64,000 bases of DNA from Myrica gale (Eukaryota; Streptophyta; Magnoliopsida; Fagales; Myricaceae), in the NCBI GenBank assembly GCA_963930655.1, contig OZ005606.1, forward strand, positions 10,136,501-10,200,500, given 5' to 3'. Below are positions 36,634 to 47,494 of the stretch, in pieces. Within the stretch, counting starts at the first letter, position 1, and every line of letters starts with the position of its first letter. The notes below the pieces were generated by a model. The model did no database searches, was not told where the DNA came from, and saw nothing but the letters and a program-made list of their open reading frames with translations. The position numbers and the translations under genes were made by a program.

Positions 36634-36995
36634 TGTTGGGGTCCACACCCATAAGAGATAGACTTGGAATAGAAGTAGACTTATAGTGGAAGTCTACTTG
36701 CTCCATACTTCTAGTTTATCTAGGATTCTCTTAGGGTTTTCTCTTTGTATTTTTCCCTATAAATAAGAGGCTTATGTTATAGGAGAAGAGACACGTGAGC
36801 ACGTGAGAGCGTGTGCATTGGGCAGAGAGAGAGGAAGAGAAAGAGGGTGGTGTGACTAATGTATTTGGGCAGACAGAGTAATTTTCTTAGGCTTTCTTTA
36901 TAAAATTGCTCTGGGGTGGACGTAGGCCGGATTGGGGCCGAACCACGTAAATCTGGTGTTCTTTTCTTTGAATTTTCGTGATGTTTTTCCCAACA
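36634..36995 (+). mobile_element. Solo LTR, 362 bp, in a bHLH coding exon
   Basis: The sequence begins TGTTGGGG and ends CCCAACA, the TG...CA inverted termini of a long terminal repeat. It is flanked by a perfect 5-bp duplication ACAAG (36629-36633 and 36996-37000). A TATA box (TATAAATA at 36758-36765) is in the expected place. No internal retroelement sequence is present, so this is the remnant of recombination between two LTRs. The TGTTGGG...CCCAACA ends suggest a Ty1/copia parent, but the class cannot be settled without a partner. Confidence 0.9.
36758..36765 (+). promoter_or_regulatory. TATA box of the solo LTR
   Basis: TATAAATA lies 124 bases into the LTR, the usual place for the LTR promoter. 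Transcription from here would run in the sense of the bHLH gene and read into the helix-loop-helix part. Confidence 0.55.
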
Positions 36996-38142
36996 ACAAG
37001 ATCATAACGCTAAAGAGAGTACGGAGGAAGAAGCTCAAATAATCCTACTTGACTCTCTCGGTTCCTTCTTACCAGATTCTCGGAGACCAAAGGTTAAGTC
37101 ATTATAAACATGAACTCTTGCCTGAGCTTTCTTTTGGGAGCGATCTCAAATTAATTAGTAAGAGGAATTAGGTCAGTTTTTCATGCATTTTGATTTCAAT
37201 GACCATGGTCAATAGCTTCTATATATCACTAAAATCGATAAGGTATATATGGGTGAGTCAGTTTCCTTAAATCTTCTTGTACGGCACCCGGAAAAATGTT
37301 CTTGGTGATCATGAGTGCAGTGTTAACGATCGAGATCATAACTGATCTCACATATATATGTCGATTATTAAGTCATCAGTCAGTTTGTCACAAGAAGTTC
37401 TCAGAGAATACGTATATATTGCAGAGGAGATGGAGTGCGCCAGTCATTATTGATGGAGTTGTTGAATACATTCCAGAGCTAGAGAAGGAAATAAAGAAGC
37501 TGACTGCCAAGAAGAACTCCATGCTATTAGATCTCAATAAAACCCGACAATTGAAAGTTGGAAAAGCTCCAAGTACGGTTTCAGTGCACGAAGTTAAAGA
37601 AGGCGAAGTGGTCATACAAATATGCTTGCAAAGAAACCGAGAAGACGCTCTTTCGAATCTCATTTGCAAAATAGAAGCAGAAGACGTGTGCATTGGAAGT
37701 GTTTCCACATCTCAAATTTGTTACGATAGAGTCTGCTATCATTTACATGTTCAGGTACATATACTTGTTTTAATTTACGTCTGTTTTGGCCTTGCTTGAT
37801 CTACTATTTTATCATATTCATCTTTTATTTTATCCTTGTATGATCACAGATGAGTACTGGAACTTCACAGGGAGCTGATTGTATTGCAGTTTTAAGAGAA
37901 AAGTTAACTTCTTGGTTGTGTTAATTCCGTGATGCTGATTGCTATGAAAACTTTCATGCACCCAAAAAAGGAACACCAAAGCTATAATGGAAAGCTGTGC
38001 AGACCTAGCTCCAAAGAACGTTCCTTCTTTGTAGAGGAGATGTTTGATTTCTTGTTTTGTGTGTGTATATATATATATTACATGTTCATTTCGAAAAACA
38101 TTAAAATGTTTTTCAATTTATTTATAGGCTCAAATGCATCAT

Positions 38143-38648
38143 ATACCCTCGTGGTATTCGAATATATATTGCAAATATATCATTATGGTAAACATAGTTG
38201 ATTGTGTCCTTGGAGTAAGCATTTTGTTTAAAAAATATCCCTCATCTGTCTTTAATTAAAAAAGTAGGGTTAATTGCACCTTTTGACATAAGTTAACTAC
38301 GTGTGTACGAATCAAAAAACAACGTATCTTTCTGGGCCCACTATCTTCACGTCAGAGGCCCAGTAAGCGTCCTGTTGTGTGAAATGAGTGTTTTTGCAAA
38401 CATGGATTTGTCTTACACCTAGTTGGTTTAGTGGATGATTGAGCCTTTGACGTGAGGATAGTGGACCCAGAAAAACACACAGCGCTCTTTACACATGGTT
38501 AACTTATGAAACGTCACCACTTCCTGTTAGTTTTTTAAAATGAGACAGATAAGAGATATTTTTTAAACAAAAAGTTTAGATCAGAGACAAAATCAATTTT
38601 TTTTACGAGAATGATATATTTGCAATATTCGAATAACATATGGGTAGG
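38143..38648. mobile_element. Foldback MITE-like element of about 506 bp
   Basis: The left half (ATACCCTCGTGGTATTCGAATA, TTGCAAATATATCATT) is complementary to the right half (AATGATATATTTGCAATATTCGAATA, ATGGGTA). Complementarity continues inward through TTAACTACGTGTG/CACATGGTTAACTT and CTGGGCCCACTATCTTCACGTC/GACGTGAGGATAGTGGACCCAG. Nearly the whole sequence can form one imperfect hairpin. No target duplication was identified. Confidence 0.75.
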
Positions 38649-39017
38649 AGTTGGATTGAAACCTTATTTACACCAAACCTTACCTTTGCCGCGTAAAGTG
38701 CATAATTATCGATCGGATACTATTATAGACCTTGTGCTGGTAAATTATTAGGGAGATCTATTCATAAAATAAGAAAGTCAATTACAGGAAGAGATCTTAA
38801 TATATATTTCAACCAAAAAAAAAAACAGAGCTCACATTCCCAACATAAAGATAACAGTAAAAGATTATTAACAAAATTCTCGGTTACTTCAACGGGCTGA
38901 TTGAATTGAAGGGATCTCCGACTGGGTTTTTAGGACAAAGTGCGCCGGTTTACTTGAAATGGGCCGACCATGCTCGTTTGTGTTATTATGCGTAATGGAC
39001 ACGCTCTGGCATTCCAT

Positions 39018-39383
39018 GCGTGTGCCATAGGGCGTACTCTTTTAGCAATAAAATAATAGTGGCCTTTTTGTTAAAGGTAATTTACCTTTTTTTTTTAAAA
39101 ACCCCAAATTATTGTATACGAGTCTCTATGGTATCCACTTTTTGCATTTTAGTCCCTCTCATATTAATTTCAATAGACCGGTCTTTAAATTAAATTTTTG
39201 CGTGTGCCATAGGGCGTACTCTTTTAGCAATAAAATAATAGTGGCCTTTTTGTTAAAGGTAATTTACCTTTTTTTTAAAAAAAAAACCAAAATTATTGTA
39301 TACGAGTCTCTATGGTATCCACTTTTTGCATTTTAGTCCCTCTAATATTAATTTCAATAGACCGGTCTTTAAATTAAATTTTT
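39018..39383. repeat. Tandem duplication of about 182 bp
   Basis: The unit starting GCGTGTGCCATAGGGCGTAC at 39018 is repeated at 39200. Both copies end with GGTCTTTAAATTAAATTTTTG. They differ only in the length of a T-run and a few bases, so the duplication is recent. No coding content. Confidence 0.92.
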
Positions 39384-39840
39384 GAGACAAGTCGATGTCC
39401 GTTTAATTATTATTATTAAACATTTAACAAAATGGTGTATGTAGATTTAAAACGTCAGCTTAGCACCAATAGCAGTCTGACGCGTGACATTAAATTTTTT
39501 TCTCTTGCTAACAGTTTTAAACGCACCACCTGAACCCCAAATCACCTGATTGGTCACCCAAACAACATTAGCTTAACAAAAAAAACAAAACCTCTCTTAA
39601 TCCACCCGGGAGCTCCCTTTAGGAATAAAATAATAGTGCCCTTTTGTTAAAGGTAATATACGCTTTCCAAGATATATATGTTTACTCTATGATAGATCTC
39701 ACGAAGACAACAGAGATGGAGTGATGAACTCTAGCTGTTCGTACTGGCATATTGTTCGCCAACAAAGTCTTTCTGCCATTGATACTGAAGTTAAATATTA
39801 ATGTGACAACGCTATGTAGAAAAAGAAATTATTAAATTAA

Positions 39841-42800
39841 GGGAATTTAACAGGGTAGTCTTTAAAATTTGCATCTTTTTATTTTTTGATAATTGGGTTG
39901 AACTTTTTCAACTTTTAGTCCTTAAGTTTACATTTTTTGACGAAATGGACATTTCGTCAGAGATCCATTTATTTTCTTAACGGAATGACCACATCAGTTG
40001 ACAACTCAGCAAATAATGTGGTAAAGGAAATTGACATTTTAGTTCTTGGGTTTTACCCCATTTTATTTTTTAGTCATTGAGTTTAATTTTTTCAAATTTT
40101 ACTCATTGAGTTTACATTTTTTGACGAAATGACCCTTCTGTCAGGGATCCGTCTGTTTTCCTAACGAAAGGGTCACATCAACTGACAACTCAGAGTATGA
40201 ATTAAGTCTTGTAGGTCATTGATTTTCTTTGTAAAATACGGTCTTACTTCCATACACTACAAAAAAATGACCTATTGGCCCAAGCCTCCACTTCATGGAC
40301 TAAGCCTCACAAAAAATCTCATTTTAAATAGTAAAAATAATTTTCATTGAATCGGGTCGGGGGTACTATCCGAGAATAGGTTGTCCCCAATTCTGCATGT
40401 CCCAAAAAGATAGTGCAATAAAGGAAAAGGGGTATGACTGGTGTCATTTTCTTGTGCAAACAATAACAACATCAGTTAATACAATTACATACAACTACAT
40501 TGTGTGGCATTGGCAAGTAATACATTAGTATATGACATTCCAGATTCATTAATTAAGTATGCAGAACCAAACTTTTTGGGACATCAGAACTTAATTTTTT
40601 ACTTCATAGCTACAACACCCTTTTTTGATAATCAACAACAGGCCTCTTAGTTATTTGTTGATTTTCTTCTCTAGAACGTCAGTGAGTACATAGGAATATC
40701 AAAGCTGGAACATAGAAGCTTTGAAAGAGTCAGGAATGGCAAAGCTTACAGATTGTATTGCTCCAAAGGTTTGGAAGTGGGTTTGTATTCGGAGAAATAA
40801 GCCCCGAAGTTGTATCAAAACCAGTAGTAGAGAGGGAATTAGCACCACCCTACTTGTGCCCCACCTTACGTCCCAAATTGGTTTCCCAGAATGCTGCAAA
40901 CGAGTTTGAACTCAAATCATTTCCCGTGTTTCCACCCATTGTTGTTGCCCTCTGGAACCTGGCAATTTCATTCGTAACTAGAAAAGTCTGTCAATGCTTC
41001 ATGAAATGCTCATTTTTAATGAAAATGTTCAGACCACACACCTCCAATAAGTTATCGAGGAAGGAAGTAGCGGTCGACTAGGGCCTCGAGCACGCTGGAT
41101 TTGTTGTTGCTCTGGCTGCCAACCACGACTACTTGGGGGAGCTCGCTTTGTCTGCAACACATCCTCCTCGGAAATCCTCCTCTTTCTCAGGTCGATGTAG
41201 CCCTTCTTCTTGTCTGAATATCCTCTTTGTTGGGCGTGGCTGGCAAGGAGACGATCGACATTGAGAACTGAAAAAAAAATTATAGGTTTTGATGAAAATT
41301 TGGCAGGGAGTGAAAACTTTGGCGCTGAATGAAAATTGTCCTCTCGTATTTTATGTTTTCTTCGTCTAATAATTATAGTTGTGAATCGATATTATATCAT
41401 AATATAAAAATTGATTTTGTTATTACACTCTAAACTCACCGTTTTCATTTTTTTAATAATAAGTTATATACATATTTTTAGTAAATTAAAATTAGTTGTA
41501 ATTTATAATAGTATTTAAAAATCTTTATACTTAGTTTTAAATACATAACATATTATTTTATACTATTTTTCATTACTAGTATAATAATATTAATTAAAAT
41601 AAGTTGGTAGTAATAATTTATAATACTTATAATTTAAAAGTATAATGCTTTCTATATAACATTGCATTATTTATTATATGTTTATCATATACATGATATG
41701 TGCTAATTAACCTAAGTACTTTATATGTATGTACCTATATGCCTAATGACTAAATCATAACATCTAAGACCATATATTAAGTTATGTACTTCATTTGCAT
41801 AAGTTAATCTCACAATATTTATTTTTTAAAAATTAAATAATGTCCTAATTAAATAGTATTATATTACTACTTATTCAAAATATATATGCTCATTATAAGT
41901 AGGATAATAGATGTTTTCTAAACTACTTAGATTTAGTCAATAAATATGCAACTACCATAACAATTATAGGTATAATTTATAATATATCATATAACAACTT
42001 CAATTTTCACAACACTCCCTCTCATTTCATATTTTATTAAGTCTTTAAAATAAATAATTTCAAATACATGACAAAATAAAATTATATATTAAAAAATATA
42101 TAATAATATATAAAAAAATTATTTACATTAATTAACTTATAATTAATAAATAAAACAATTATTTTTAATTAGACCAATAGCAACGTTTGTATCAACAAAC
42201 GCTGCTATAGACCCACCTTGAGCGGCGAAACTGTGACCGCCGCTTTAGGTACCTAAATGTATACGAAAAATAGGTCTTTAGCGGCGTTTGTGGAAAGAAA
42301 TCATCTATAGCGTCGGTATTGGTTGGACTTTTAGCAACTTTTGTGAACAAACGTCGCGAGAAAACCACATGTAGGACCGTCGCTAAAAAGAACGCCGCTA
42401 AATGTAAGACTTTTAGTGGCGTTTGTAGAAAAACACTGCTAAAAGCCACATATAGCGGCGGCCATCGACCTCCATTATAAAGACCACTGCTATATGTGGT
42501 TTTTAGCAGCGTTTTATTACAAACGCCGCAAAATAATGTCTTTAGCGGCCGCCGCTAAAAACTAATTTTTTTGTAGTGATACCACGGGGCGATGCGAGGA
42601 TCAAACCAATCAAAGAATCTACATACTTTTTGCAACTCAATATAACACATCATGTCTCAGTTTTGGTGCTTTGAATAAATAAAAGTAAATAAAAAATACT
42701 GAAATTTGAACAGTAATCCCTGACGGAATGACCATTTCGTCAAAAAATGTAAACTCAATAACTAAAATTTGAAAAAAAAAAATTAAACCCAATGACTAAA

Positions 42801-43029
42801 AAATAAAAGGGAGAAAAATCCAAGGACTAAAATGTCAATTTTCCTTACCACATCAGCTGCTGAGTTACCAGCTGATGTGACCCTTTCGTTAGGGAAACAA
42901 ACGGATCCTGACGGAATGACCATTTCGTTAAAAAATATAAATTCAAGGACTAAAATGTAAAAAAAATGAAATCTAAGGACTGAATAATAAAAAGAGGCAA
43001 AATTCAAGGAATAAAGTGTTAAATTCTCC
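39841..43029. mobile_element. Long-TIR element, split by a CACTA element
   Basis: A left arm (39841 to about 40195) and an inverted right arm (about 42710-43029) share GAATTTAAC, TTTTAGTCCTT, TTTTTTGACGAAATGG, TCATTCCGTCAGG, CTAACGAAAGGGTCACATCA and ACATCAGCTGA-type blocks. Each arm itself contains two related sub-repeats. A possible 8-bp target duplication TAAATTAA flanks it (39833-39840, 43030-43037), weak because it is AT-only. Without the nested CACTA insert the element would be about 865 bp. No transposase is present. Confidence 0.7.
40255..42578. mobile_element. Non-autonomous CACTA (En/Spm) element, 2.3 kb, nested
   Basis: It starts CACTACAAAAAAAT and ends ATTTTTTTGTAGTG, giving perfect 14-bp CACTA termini. 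The 3-bp target duplication is ATA (40252-40254 and 42579-42581). The right subterminal region (about 42180-42560) is packed with TAGCGGCGTTTGT-like units in both orientations, typical of transposase-binding arrays. The left end lacks such an array. The interior is very AT-rich (41330-42170) with a GC-richer piece at 40700-41230 that has open frames but no recognisable domain. Confidence 0.82.
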
Positions 43030-43740
43030 TAAATTAAAGAAAGAGATCAGCAATATATCAGAGATGGGCCCCATCTCTAATTACTTATCCAAAAGCAAAC
43101 CCCCACTCCACTAACCCCTAATCAAGGTGGACAAATTATATTTGGCGTAGGCAATAGCCATTTTCCCTTGCATTAAAAAATCATGAGCTTTACAATGCCT
43201 ATCCCCTAGCTCACTGAGTAGTGCGTGTGTCCATATCCATACAAACATAATATTAATATTTGTCGTAAATAAGTAATCTTTAGTCGTTGTCGGCCGGTCA
43301 TCTAATAGGGGACCGCATCAGGCGCTGCTGAGGGACATCGTATCGGCGCTTCTCTTTTTTCGGTAACGAGTGAGCCGGATTACCGGGGTAAGCAATGGCA
43401 TAGTGGCGATTATCAACTTCATGGCTTACGGCGCTTACTAATATTCCATCTTATACTCTTTCTTTAGCCCACAAGAAAGCAAATAAGTATTGCATTAAAC
43501 ATAGTTTTTTTTCTTAATCATCGACAAAGATTAATACAGCAATTAGTTGAAACAACTTTATTAACAACTAGATGCCAAAAGAAGAAGAAGAGGAAGACTC
43601 AAAAGTCAAAACATATATAAATACGAATACAGCAATACTACGTACGTACGTACGTACACAAAGCAGTGTGCCTAATGGAAGGCATCATTAATAATAACGA
43701 ACGAACACCACAAACGTCCCTCAATAACATAGAGATCACA
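43030..43740. other. 3' flank of the intact CYP81 gene
   Basis: No gene is seen. The phrase GGGACATCGTATCGGCGCTT (about 43332-43351), followed by AGTGGCGATTA (about 43402), recurs at about 51133-51152 and 51191 as GGGACATCGTATCGGCACTT and AGTGGCGATTA. It therefore appears on the 3' side of both P450 copies and marks a shared duplicated flank. An ACGT microsatellite lies near 43640. Confidence 0.45.
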
Positions 43741-45603
43741 TTATTCGGCAGCAAACTCAGAGAGAACCTTCTTCATGATTGGGCGTGTTTTGCACATGGC
43801 CTCCAGTGCTACGGCTTTAGGCATGCTGATCCCATTGCCCTCTGTCATATCAACTTCTTTCTCGCTAACCCTCTCCCATTCGAAGCATTGAATCAATGAT
43901 GCCAAAGTCAAGCCTATCGTACGTTGTGCAAGGGCAGCCCCAGGACAAGCTCTCCTCCCAATACCAAATGGCATTAGCTTGTGTGTGTGCTCTTGGCCGC
44001 TTTCATATCTTTCGGGCTTAAAACTGGTTGCATCATCCCACACCTTCGGGTCTCTATGTATGGCCCATGCATTGACTAATATCATTGTGTTACTCGGTAC
44101 GTCATATCCTCCGATGGTACAATCACTGGAAGACATGTGTGGTACTAACAATGGGGCAGCGGGGTACAATCGAAGAGTTTCAGATATTATATTCTGAACG
44201 TAGTGTAGTCGAGAGACCTCTGGTTCCTCGACCAATTTCTCTTGACCAATTTGACTGTCCAACTCAGCTCTTGCCTTCTTCAACACATCGGGATGGTTGA
44301 GCAAATTGGACATTGCCCATTCTAGTGTCACCGCTGATGTGTCAGTGCCCGCAAGTAGCAAGTCCTGTACAGTGTCAATCAAGACTCAATAAGAAGATCA
44401 AAGCTAATTCTCATCATAAAAGTGGTCATGAAAAGTTAACCTATAAATTCACCAAGGGGTGCCGTATTCATCCTAATTTCGCCTTGATCAACGCCAGTGT
44501 GCGTATGGGCAGATTGTCCTAATTACTGCCTATATGTTGTCTCTAATATGATATATGCTAACACAGCCGTGGACTAAATGCTCTATTAATTATACTCTAC
44601 ATAATCTAATTAATCTTTTTCTTTCTCTCTTTTTTTTTTCTTACATATCTGTCTTTTTCTACAACAACAGAAGTTAATGCTAGCTAAAAGGAGAAATATA
44701 TCCTACACTTACCATGACAAGCCCTTTAATAATTTGGTCACTGTAGTATTCCGGCTGTGATTTTTGTAAATTGAGCAGATGATCGATCATGGTCTTTCCC
44801 TCTTCCTTCTCACGCCTCTTCTCATCGATAATACCTTGTAAGAATGCATCCGCCCTTTTGCCAAGTTTCCTCATCCTCTTGTCCAAACCTTCATAATCAA
44901 TCAATCTCAATACAGAGACGTATTCAGCTGGATTTGACGCCCCTGAATTCTCGAAAACCTCTAAAATGATCTCCCTGAACTCTCTTGCTTTTTCCTCCTC
45001 CTTCACTTCCCCTCCGTACGCGTAGTACCGCTTTCCTGCCACCATTCTCATGATAATGTTGAACGTGAGCTCTGAGAATATTGATTTCAGCTCGACCCTG
45101 GCAAAAGCTTGAGAAGCATTATGTGACAATTTGCATAGCAAGTGGTTGACCTCATCCTTTCGGATGCCAATGAAGGAGTTGAGGCGGCTATTTGAGAAGA
45201 TCTCGATAGCACCAATGCGACGAAGATTGCGCCAATGATCGCCGTGGGGAGCATTTACGACAGTAGTTTGATCGTAACCGAGGTGTTTGGCCACTAGGGA
45301 GGGAGGACGATTGGCCAAGATGATATCGTTCTTGGTGAAGCATTCCTCGACCAAGGATGGAGACGACACTATGATCACGAGGCGGGAACCAAATCGGAGA
45401 GTGAATATTTGGTCATATTTTTGTGAAAAGAGATGGAAGGTACGATGGAGTGGCTTTTTCAGGAGATGGAGATTGCCCAAAATGGGTAGAGAAGGTGGAC
45501 CAGGTGGGAGGTGTTTGGGTCCTCTTGTTGTGAAGTAGAGCTTGTAAGCGGCAAAGGCAATCAGGAGAACCGAGAGGGCAGAGTATAGCTGAAACTCTTC
45601 CAT
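43741..45603 (-). CDS. Cytochrome P450, CYP81-like
   Basis: Two exons, 44713-45603 and 43741-44364, join in phase 0 to 504 residues, the usual length and single-intron layout of CYP81. The N-terminus is a membrane anchor for the ER face, followed by the proline hinge [12 protein letters not shown]. Exon 2 opens with the I-helix oxygen-binding motif AGTDTS (302-307). The K-helix reads ETLR (359-362), and the heme loop [10 protein letters not shown] (430-439) has the iron-ligand Cys 437. All are intact. CYP81 enzymes hydroxylate flavonoids, isoflavonoids, lignans and glucosinolate-type substrates with NADPH-P450 reductase; the substrate here cannot be deduced. A broken paralogue lies at 52584-55184 in the same orientation. 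Confidence 0.95.
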
Positions 45604-45670
45604 GTTCGCTGGTTTTCTTATGCGATGATCAGATGCTGAAGGTTAATGCTGGTAAGGTAAAGTTGATCTC

Positions 45671-45678
45671 CTATATAG
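45671..45678 (-). promoter_or_regulatory. Candidate TATA box of the CYP81 gene
   Basis: CTATATAG on the minus strand lies about 70 bases upstream of the CYP81 start codon, preceded by a CT-rich run. This gives a short leader of about 40 bases. Confidence 0.5.
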
Positions 45679-47494
45679 AGAGAGAGGAGCTGCAAGCAGC
45701 TGTCCGATGCCAGAAAAGCTCACGTTACTTCCTCTGATCGATGGCCTGAACTTTTGAATGTTAATAATTGTTTACTTAACATTGATTGCTACCCAAAATA
45801 TAATATTATTCAGCGTTTTTTAATCGATCTGTAACGTAGCAAAAGTGCCTTCGGATTCTCTATATATGCGAATGAGAGGAACCAATTATATATCCATCTT
45901 AAAGTAAAAGTCACGTCGTCCTCTTGACGACCCCACATGCACTACTTTTTCAAGCGACCCAATTCATCTACTCAGATAATTGACATCCTCCATGACTATT
46001 AAAGAATCAAGAATGAGCACTCTTCTTATTAGAGCCCTACGTCAGTGAGCGCGTGCAGATCCCTTGTCCTTCTGATACAGTATATATATATATATACTGT
46101 ATGCTTTGCTGATGCGTCATCCACTGCGTCTGATCGCATTAAGCTTTGCAACCGAACACCCAAAATTCGTCCGAAAACAAAAATTGGAAACACAAGAGAA
46201 AAAGAAATTCAAAGCAGAAGTTTCTTTCTAATTTGCACGAGTGATAATTAAAATTAGAAGATTCGATTGCCCACTTATTTGATCATGCTGACGTAGTGGC
46301 CTTCGTATGAACTATATGCTACTCTTTACTTTTCTCATGCAAATTTGTAACCAGCTCGATCCCCATGCTTTTGTCTCTCTAGAATTTCATTACCTTATTC
46401 GGGAAAGTAAGCAGGGAAAAAAAAGAGAGTAAAGAAATATGGAACTTAATTTCCATGGCAAAATAGGACCACTTCAGGACTAGCTCGTTACTACTGACAA
46501 GTATCTTAGCTGTCGCACCAAATAAGAACAAATGATGGTACTGTTAACTATATATAAAACTTCCCGTTTCTTGGTAATATGTACCCACTTTTCTTAATGG
46601 TTATTTTAAATTTCCTATATCCGTACAATCAATTTTCTTTATTTATGTTCCCACTGCATGTATATATCTCTTGTAAATTAACCAGGTAATAGATATTAAT
46701 TATTTTTCGGTAAATCATAAGGGGTTTTCCACAGTACTTAACTGACAAGAGTAAGTGTTTTTACACCATAGTTTTCTTATCCCTCAAATTAATCACGTAC
46801 GGGTTTCCTCACATGATCATGATATGCATTTAAGTAACGTACGGGCCTAAAAAATGCCTATACAAAAATATTTTCGGGCGTGATATTATACTTGGTAAGA
46901 AAAATAAAAGTAGGCTAAAAAAAAGGTAAAATTAAAGGAGAGTTCTCTAATATTAGATGAGTTATTATATATACGACAATAGTTTGGGCCGCCGGCCTTA
47001 AAATAGACCTAGCTACCAATAGACATAAGTTCTATTCAATTTGTTATCTGTATTTTATCAAGCAGTGTGAATTTCACTGTGTAAATTGGAAACACTAAGA
47101 CAGGATCTCTAATATTATAGAAATGCATGTCATAGTAGATACGTCCGATGTCTTAAAACGGGCCTACAATATATATATATATATACTTAATTGAACCTAT
47201 GACAATGACATGGTATTAAAAAATATCCTAAATCCTGCCGCGAGGAGTCGAACCTGGACTATAGCTGGATCCATGCATGTAAGTACGTCTACAGCTGAGT
47301 TTAGTAGCAAATTGAGAAAAAGGGACTTACTAATTTATATAAAGGAATTATTTGCTCTCTCTTACAATATTTGGATGTACTACTTCTGAGATTACACGTA
47401 TATGAGAATCTTTCACAAGCTTCCTGATCCCCAATCTTGGCTAAATGCTCGGAACCTAAAATTAATAATTGGTAGCTAATGAACGTCGTACTGG
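45679..47494. other. AT-rich intergenic spacer upstream of CYP81
   Basis: No gene is seen. TA microsatellites occur near 46080 and 47170. A GGTTCGACTCC phrase on the minus strand near 47240 looks like the B box of a tRNA or tRNA-derived SINE, but no A box or clover-leaf accompanies it. Confidence 0.4.

Larger units (their letters stand above)
35365..37924 (+). pseudogene. Group Ib-like bHLH gene interrupted by a solo LTR
   Basis: Exons are 35365-35437, 36175-36633 continued at 37001-37092, 37425-37754 and 37850-37924. Removing the solo LTR and one copy of its 5-bp target site gives an in-frame 342-codon reading. The N-terminus is acidic (GPDDDDDPLICLD). The part after the LTR starts HNAKE, then LDSLGSFLPDSRRPK, and exon 3 continues RRWSAPVIIDGVVEYIPELE and KEIKKLTAKK, the helix-loop-helix layout of iron-response bHLHs of the ORG2/bHLH100 type. 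STVSVHE and YHLHVQ follow in the C-terminal domain. Basic-region residues usually needed for E-box contact (ER..RR) are replaced by ESTEEEAQ, so DNA binding is doubtful even without the insertion. As it stands, reading into the LTR stops after 20 codons. Confidence 0.75.
37925..39840. other. Transposon-derived intergenic DNA downstream of the bHLH gene
   Basis: Holds a foldback element (38143-38648) and a tandem duplication (39018-39383), both listed separately, with AT-rich sequence between. A third partial copy of the duplicated unit, AATAAAATAATAGTG and TTTTGTTAAAGGTAAT, lies near 39624-39661. No gene is seen. Confidence 0.45.

Noticed and set aside
47225-47270. tRNA-like B box (GGTTCGACTCC on the minus strand) near 47240, and similar GGTTCAA phrases near 1785 and 52170
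   Set aside because: No A box at the right spacing and no clover-leaf could be drawn. At most these are worn SINE or tRNA-derived fragments.
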